This document shows positions 6,633-8,254 of a stretch of DNA of 8,254 nt, in pieces. Where the stretch lies: the NCBI GenBank assembly GCA_023136985.1, contig JAGLQD010000260.1:1-8254 (forward strand), given 5' to 3'. Under the pieces are notes generated by a model that searched no databases, was not told the origin of the DNA, and saw only the letters and a list, made by a program, of their open reading frames with translations. The translations under genes and the position numbers were made by a program. Each line of letters opens with the position of its first letter. Within the stretch, counting starts at the first letter, position 1. Source of the stretch: Candidatus Sabulitectum sp. GTDB lineage: Bacteria > Fermentibacterota > Fermentibacteria > Fermentibacterales > JCC-6.

Positions 6633-7655
6633 TTACTCTCCTTTGACGAAAACAGTGGCACGACCGGGAACAGTGGTTCTGGAAACAGTTACGATGTAAT
6701 CGCCGTTATCCGAGCTGCATACAGCACCGATTCTGCTGTCTACAAGTAATGAAGGGGCAAATATCATGTTGTCCATATTCAGAATAGAAACTCTCTCATC
6801 CTGGTTCCTGGGAAGGATCAATGTATTTGTTCCCTGCACCTGGCTACAGACAAGATAGGAGTGGTATGGTCTTGAACGGAACTCTTCATTTCCAGTGGCA
6901 AGATCAACCTTGATCATGAACGGGCGATGAGAAGCTGCATCCAGAACAACAAGACTTCTTGAGTCGGAAGAAAAAGCCATTGTTCCTGTTCGCATAGGCA
7001 TGAACAGTGTATCAACAGGAGAAAGATCAAATGCACTGTACAGATAAATATCAGATCTTCCGGAATTGCCAGCTGCCAGCAAACTGTTGTCCGGAGAAAG
7101 CTTCATTCTTAAAACTGGCCATTCTGTTGTGACGCTGGCACTCTGACTCCAGTTCGATGTAGAGACAGCCTCAATATGCCACGGAGTTCCAAGTGAACCC
7201 AGATACAATATGTCACCATCTGACGAAAGCTGCATGGTTTTTATTGAAGAAGAACAGGTGTAAACTTTGTTCCATTTCAGCGTTTCTGTGTCTATGGAGT
7301 AAACATCGTTAGAGTTGTAATGACTTACATAAACAACATTACCTGCAGGTGGTGCAACCATAAGTCCCGGAGCAAAGTGAACATTCAAGGTATCACATAT
7401 GTTCGGATTTACCACAGCTTTTGAAACATCCTTGTACCATATTCTGCTATTTCCCGGTTCAGATATCCATACAACAGCAGTATTCGGAACAAAAACAGCG
7501 GAGTATGGACCAGATCCACAGTAGAAGAAACCCTTATTCTCATTTGCAAATACAGGGTTGACATAATCAGCTGTACCGGCAGGATTGGTTGACGCGCAAC
7601 CTGTTATAAATAAAGAGAGTGAGACCACTGCAATACAACAAATTCTAAAAACCAC
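6633..7655 (-). CDS. Beta-propeller-like lipoprotein, first and most divergent gene of a paralogous trio (copy A)
   Basis: This 340-residue protein starts at GTG 7655, 6 bases after AAAGGGG. A short signal peptide (MVFRICCIAVVSLSLF) ends in lipobox ITGC with Cys20 as lipidation site; Ala follows, compatible with outer-membrane sorting. Propeller evidence is clearest here. SSDGD (144-148), SPDNS (187-191), SSDSR (229-233) and SSDNG (314-318) recur at 43, 42 and 85 residues, that is one blade of about 42 residues and multiples of it. YVSHYNSNDVYSID (109-122) resembles YVTN-type repeats. The mature start ASTNPAGTADYVNP and signature RVSILNMDNMIFAPS (288-302) tie it to copies B and C, although most of the rest has diverged. 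As first gene of the operon it faces the TonB receptor gene across 65 bases. I recognise no enzyme active site, so binding of a ligand or of a partner protein is the best guess. Quinoprotein-like or lactonase-like propellers cannot be excluded. Confidence 0.82.
   Translation of the reverse strand: MVFRICCIAVVSLSLFITGCASTNPAGTADYVNPVFANENKGFFYCGSGPYSAVFVPNTAVVWISEPGNSRIWYKDVSKAVVNPNICDTLNVHFAPGLMVAPPAGNVVYVSHYNSNDVYSIDTETLKWNKVYTCSSSIKTMQLSSDGDILYLGSLGTPWHIEAVSTSNWSQSASVTTEWPVLRMKLSPDNSLLAAGNSGRSDIYLYSAFDLSPVDTLFMPMRTGTMAFSSDSRSLVVLDAASHRPFMIKVDLATGNEEFRSRPYHSYLVCSQVQGTNTLILPRNQDERVSILNMDNMIFAPSLLVDSRIGAVCSSDNGDYIVTVSRTTVPGRATVFVKGE
6638..6644 (-). promoter_or_regulatory. Ribosome binding site of lipoprotein copy B
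   Basis: AAAGGAG on the minus strand lies in the final codons of copy A, 6 bases before TTG 6631. It decides the start of copy B against the upstream GTG at 6661 and implies translational coupling with copy A. Confidence 0.75.
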
Positions 7656-7661
7656 GGACTA

Positions 7662-7668
7662 CCCCTTT
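7662..7668 (-). promoter_or_regulatory. Ribosome binding site of lipoprotein copy A
   Basis: AAAGGGG on the minus strand lies 6 bases before the GTG at 7655 and supports that start. Confidence 0.65.
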
Positions 7669-7705
7669 CACACAATAACTGCAATATATAGGAACAATCA
7701 ATCCG

Positions 7706-7712
7706 AAGGGAG
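7706..7712 (+). promoter_or_regulatory. Ribosome binding site of the TonB-dependent receptor gene
   Basis: AAGGGAG lies 8 bases before GTG 7721. This GTG opens a frame beginning with a signal peptide, so the site decides the start. Confidence 0.7.
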
Positions 7713-7720
7713 TTACAACC

Positions 7721-8254
7721 GTGAAAGTCTTCGTTACATGTCTTCTAATCGTTTCCTTTGCTGCGTTTGCCGGTACCACAGGAAGAATAGCCGGAGTTGT
7801 ATATGATACGCAGAACAACCCGATTGTCGGAGCAACAGTGCTCATTACAGGAACCGGTTTTGGAACCATGACGGATGCAAACGGCGAATATCTCATTCAC
7901 AACCTGACTCCGGGAAGCTACAGACTTGAGGCCAGAATGGTGGGAAAATCAGAGCAGACCATTGATGGAATCCAGGTGTCTGCAGATCTAACCACAAGAA
8001 TTGACTTTGAACTAGGTGATGCAACCTCTGGAAGTACTGTTATCACAGTCACAGACCAACGGGGATTGATTGTATTTGATGAAACCTCCTCCGTGAATAT
8101 TATTGACAGTGACGACATTAATTCCATGCCTGTTACTTCCATAAGAGACATTATTGCAATGAGTTCTGGTGGTGTAACTGCAGGAAGTGACTTTCATATG
8201 CGTGGAGGTCGCTCCGGTGAGGTGATCTACATGGTGGACGGCATCATCATGAAT
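7721..8254 (+). CDS. TonB-dependent outer-membrane receptor, N-terminal part (cut off by window edge)
   Basis: The first 178 residues of a much longer protein are visible, in frame to the last base. The GTG start follows AAGGGAG by 8 bases. A signal peptide (MKVFVTCLLIVSFAAFA) should be cleaved near Ala17. Residues 21-97 form a carboxypeptidase-regulatory-like domain: GRIAGVVYD, NNPIVGATV, TDANGEYLIHNLTPGSYRL. STVITVTDQR (104-113) resembles a TonB box. From about residue 123 a plug domain begins, with NIIDSDDINSMPVTSIRDII, then HMRGGRSGEVIYMVDGI (159-175), the RGG and MVDG motifs being hallmarks of the plug. The 22-strand barrel lies outside the window. Such receptors bind a ligand at the cell surface and import it using TonB/ExbBD energy; the ligand (polysaccharide, siderophore, cobalamin, peptide) cannot be told. 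No SusD gene is visible in the window. The gene is divergent from the three lipoprotein genes, which may encode its surface partners. Confidence 0.88.
   Translation, partial: MKVFVTCLLIVSFAAFAGTTGRIAGVVYDTQNNPIVGATVLITGTGFGTMTDANGEYLIHNLTPGSYRLEARMVGKSEQTIDGIQVSADLTTRIDFELGDATSGSTVITVTDQRGLIVFDETSSVNIIDSDDINSMPVTSIRDIIAMSSGGVTAGSDFHMRGGRSGEVIYMVDGIIMN

Larger units (their letters stand above)
4684..6794 (-). repeat. Tandem gene triplication marked by a repeated signature segment
   Basis: Segments encoding the signature R-[VI]-S-[IV]-L-N-x-[DE]-N-M-I-F-A-P-S lie at 4684-4728, 5708-5752 and 6750-6794, spaced 1024 and 1042 bases apart. Within them GCAAAGATCATGTT (plus-strand reading) is identical at 4691-4704 and 5715-5728 and has one mismatch at 6757-6770. 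The spacing equals one gene length, so the array arose by gene duplication. Copies B and C are the more recent or more constrained pair. Confidence 0.75.
7656..7720. promoter_or_regulatory. Divergent intergenic region between the lipoprotein operon and the TonB receptor gene
   Basis: This 65-base gap should contain the promoters of both units. It holds AAAGGGG (7668-7662, minus) for copy A and AAGGGAG (7706-7712, plus) for the receptor. The AT-rich centre has TATATA at 7685-7690, a possible -10 element on either strand. On the minus strand TTGATT lies upstream as a weak -35 candidate, but the spacing and -10 match are poor. Sharing so short a region makes joint regulation plausible. No clear operator palindrome is visible. 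Confidence 0.4.

Noticed and set aside
6632..6661. GTG at 6661 as start of lipoprotein copy B
   Set aside because: It would put ten polar residues before the signal peptide and lacks a ribosome site, whereas TTG 6631 has AAAGGAG at ideal spacing.
4684..6794. Repeated segments as a CRISPR array or mobile-element repeats
   Set aside because: The period is about 1 kb and matches gene length, the similarity is coding, and there are no inverted ends, target duplications or transposase gene. Gene duplication explains it.
4576..7655. Trio as secreted quinoprotein dehydrogenases or lactonases
   Set aside because: No cofactor-binding or catalytic motif of those propeller enzymes could be identified, so only a propeller-like lipoprotein is claimed.
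7585..7806. Plus-strand open frame across the divergent gap
   Set aside because: It runs over the start of copy A and into the TonB receptor signal peptide in another frame. The GTG 7721 frame is clearly the coding one.

Overview
The window reads as part of a Gram-negative bacterial chromosome with slightly AT-rich, densely packed genes. An outer membrane is implied by a TonB-dependent receptor whose N-terminal domain is of the carboxypeptidase-regulatory type, and by three lipoproteins. This style, together with a DUF3417-type glucan phosphorylase and many TTG/GTG starts, suggests an FCB-superphylum lineage (Bacteroidetes/Fibrobacteres and related candidate phyla such as Fermentibacteria, Cloacimonetes or Latescibacteria). 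That assignment is inferred from gene style, not from a marker tree. No RNA genes, insertion sequences, CRISPR arrays or tRNAs were seen, and no gene-free stretch exceeds 76 bases.

Left part: lepA (elongation factor 4) lies on the minus strand and runs off the left edge. A 76-base divergent gap separates it from a plus-strand pair: a left-handed beta-helix (hexapeptide) acyltransferase, then a TTG-started alpha-glucan phosphorylase. Only 6 bases separate the stop of the first from the start of the second, so the two are probably co-transcribed. The phosphorylase ends tail-to-tail with the next operon, overlapping it by 16 bases.

Right part: three consecutive minus-strand genes encode paralogous lipoproteins of about 340-345 residues. 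They look like beta-propellers (SPDG/YVTN-type repeats) and share a striking C-terminal signature, R-[VI]-S-[IV]-L-N-x-[DE]-N-M-I-F-A-P-S. Their junctions are tight: one spare base, then a 17-base overlap. They appear to form one translationally coupled operon transcribed leftward from a 65-base divergent gap. On the other side of the gap a TonB-dependent receptor gene starts and leaves the window on the right.

The most interesting hypothesis is that the lipoprotein trio and the receptor form one outer-membrane uptake or binding system, a beta-propeller lipoprotein plus TonB receptor arrangement comparable in logic to BtuG-BtuB. The substrate is unknown and the link rests on gene context only. 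lepA is ordinary housekeeping. The acyltransferase-phosphorylase pair links envelope-sugar modification and storage-glucan breakdown by position alone.
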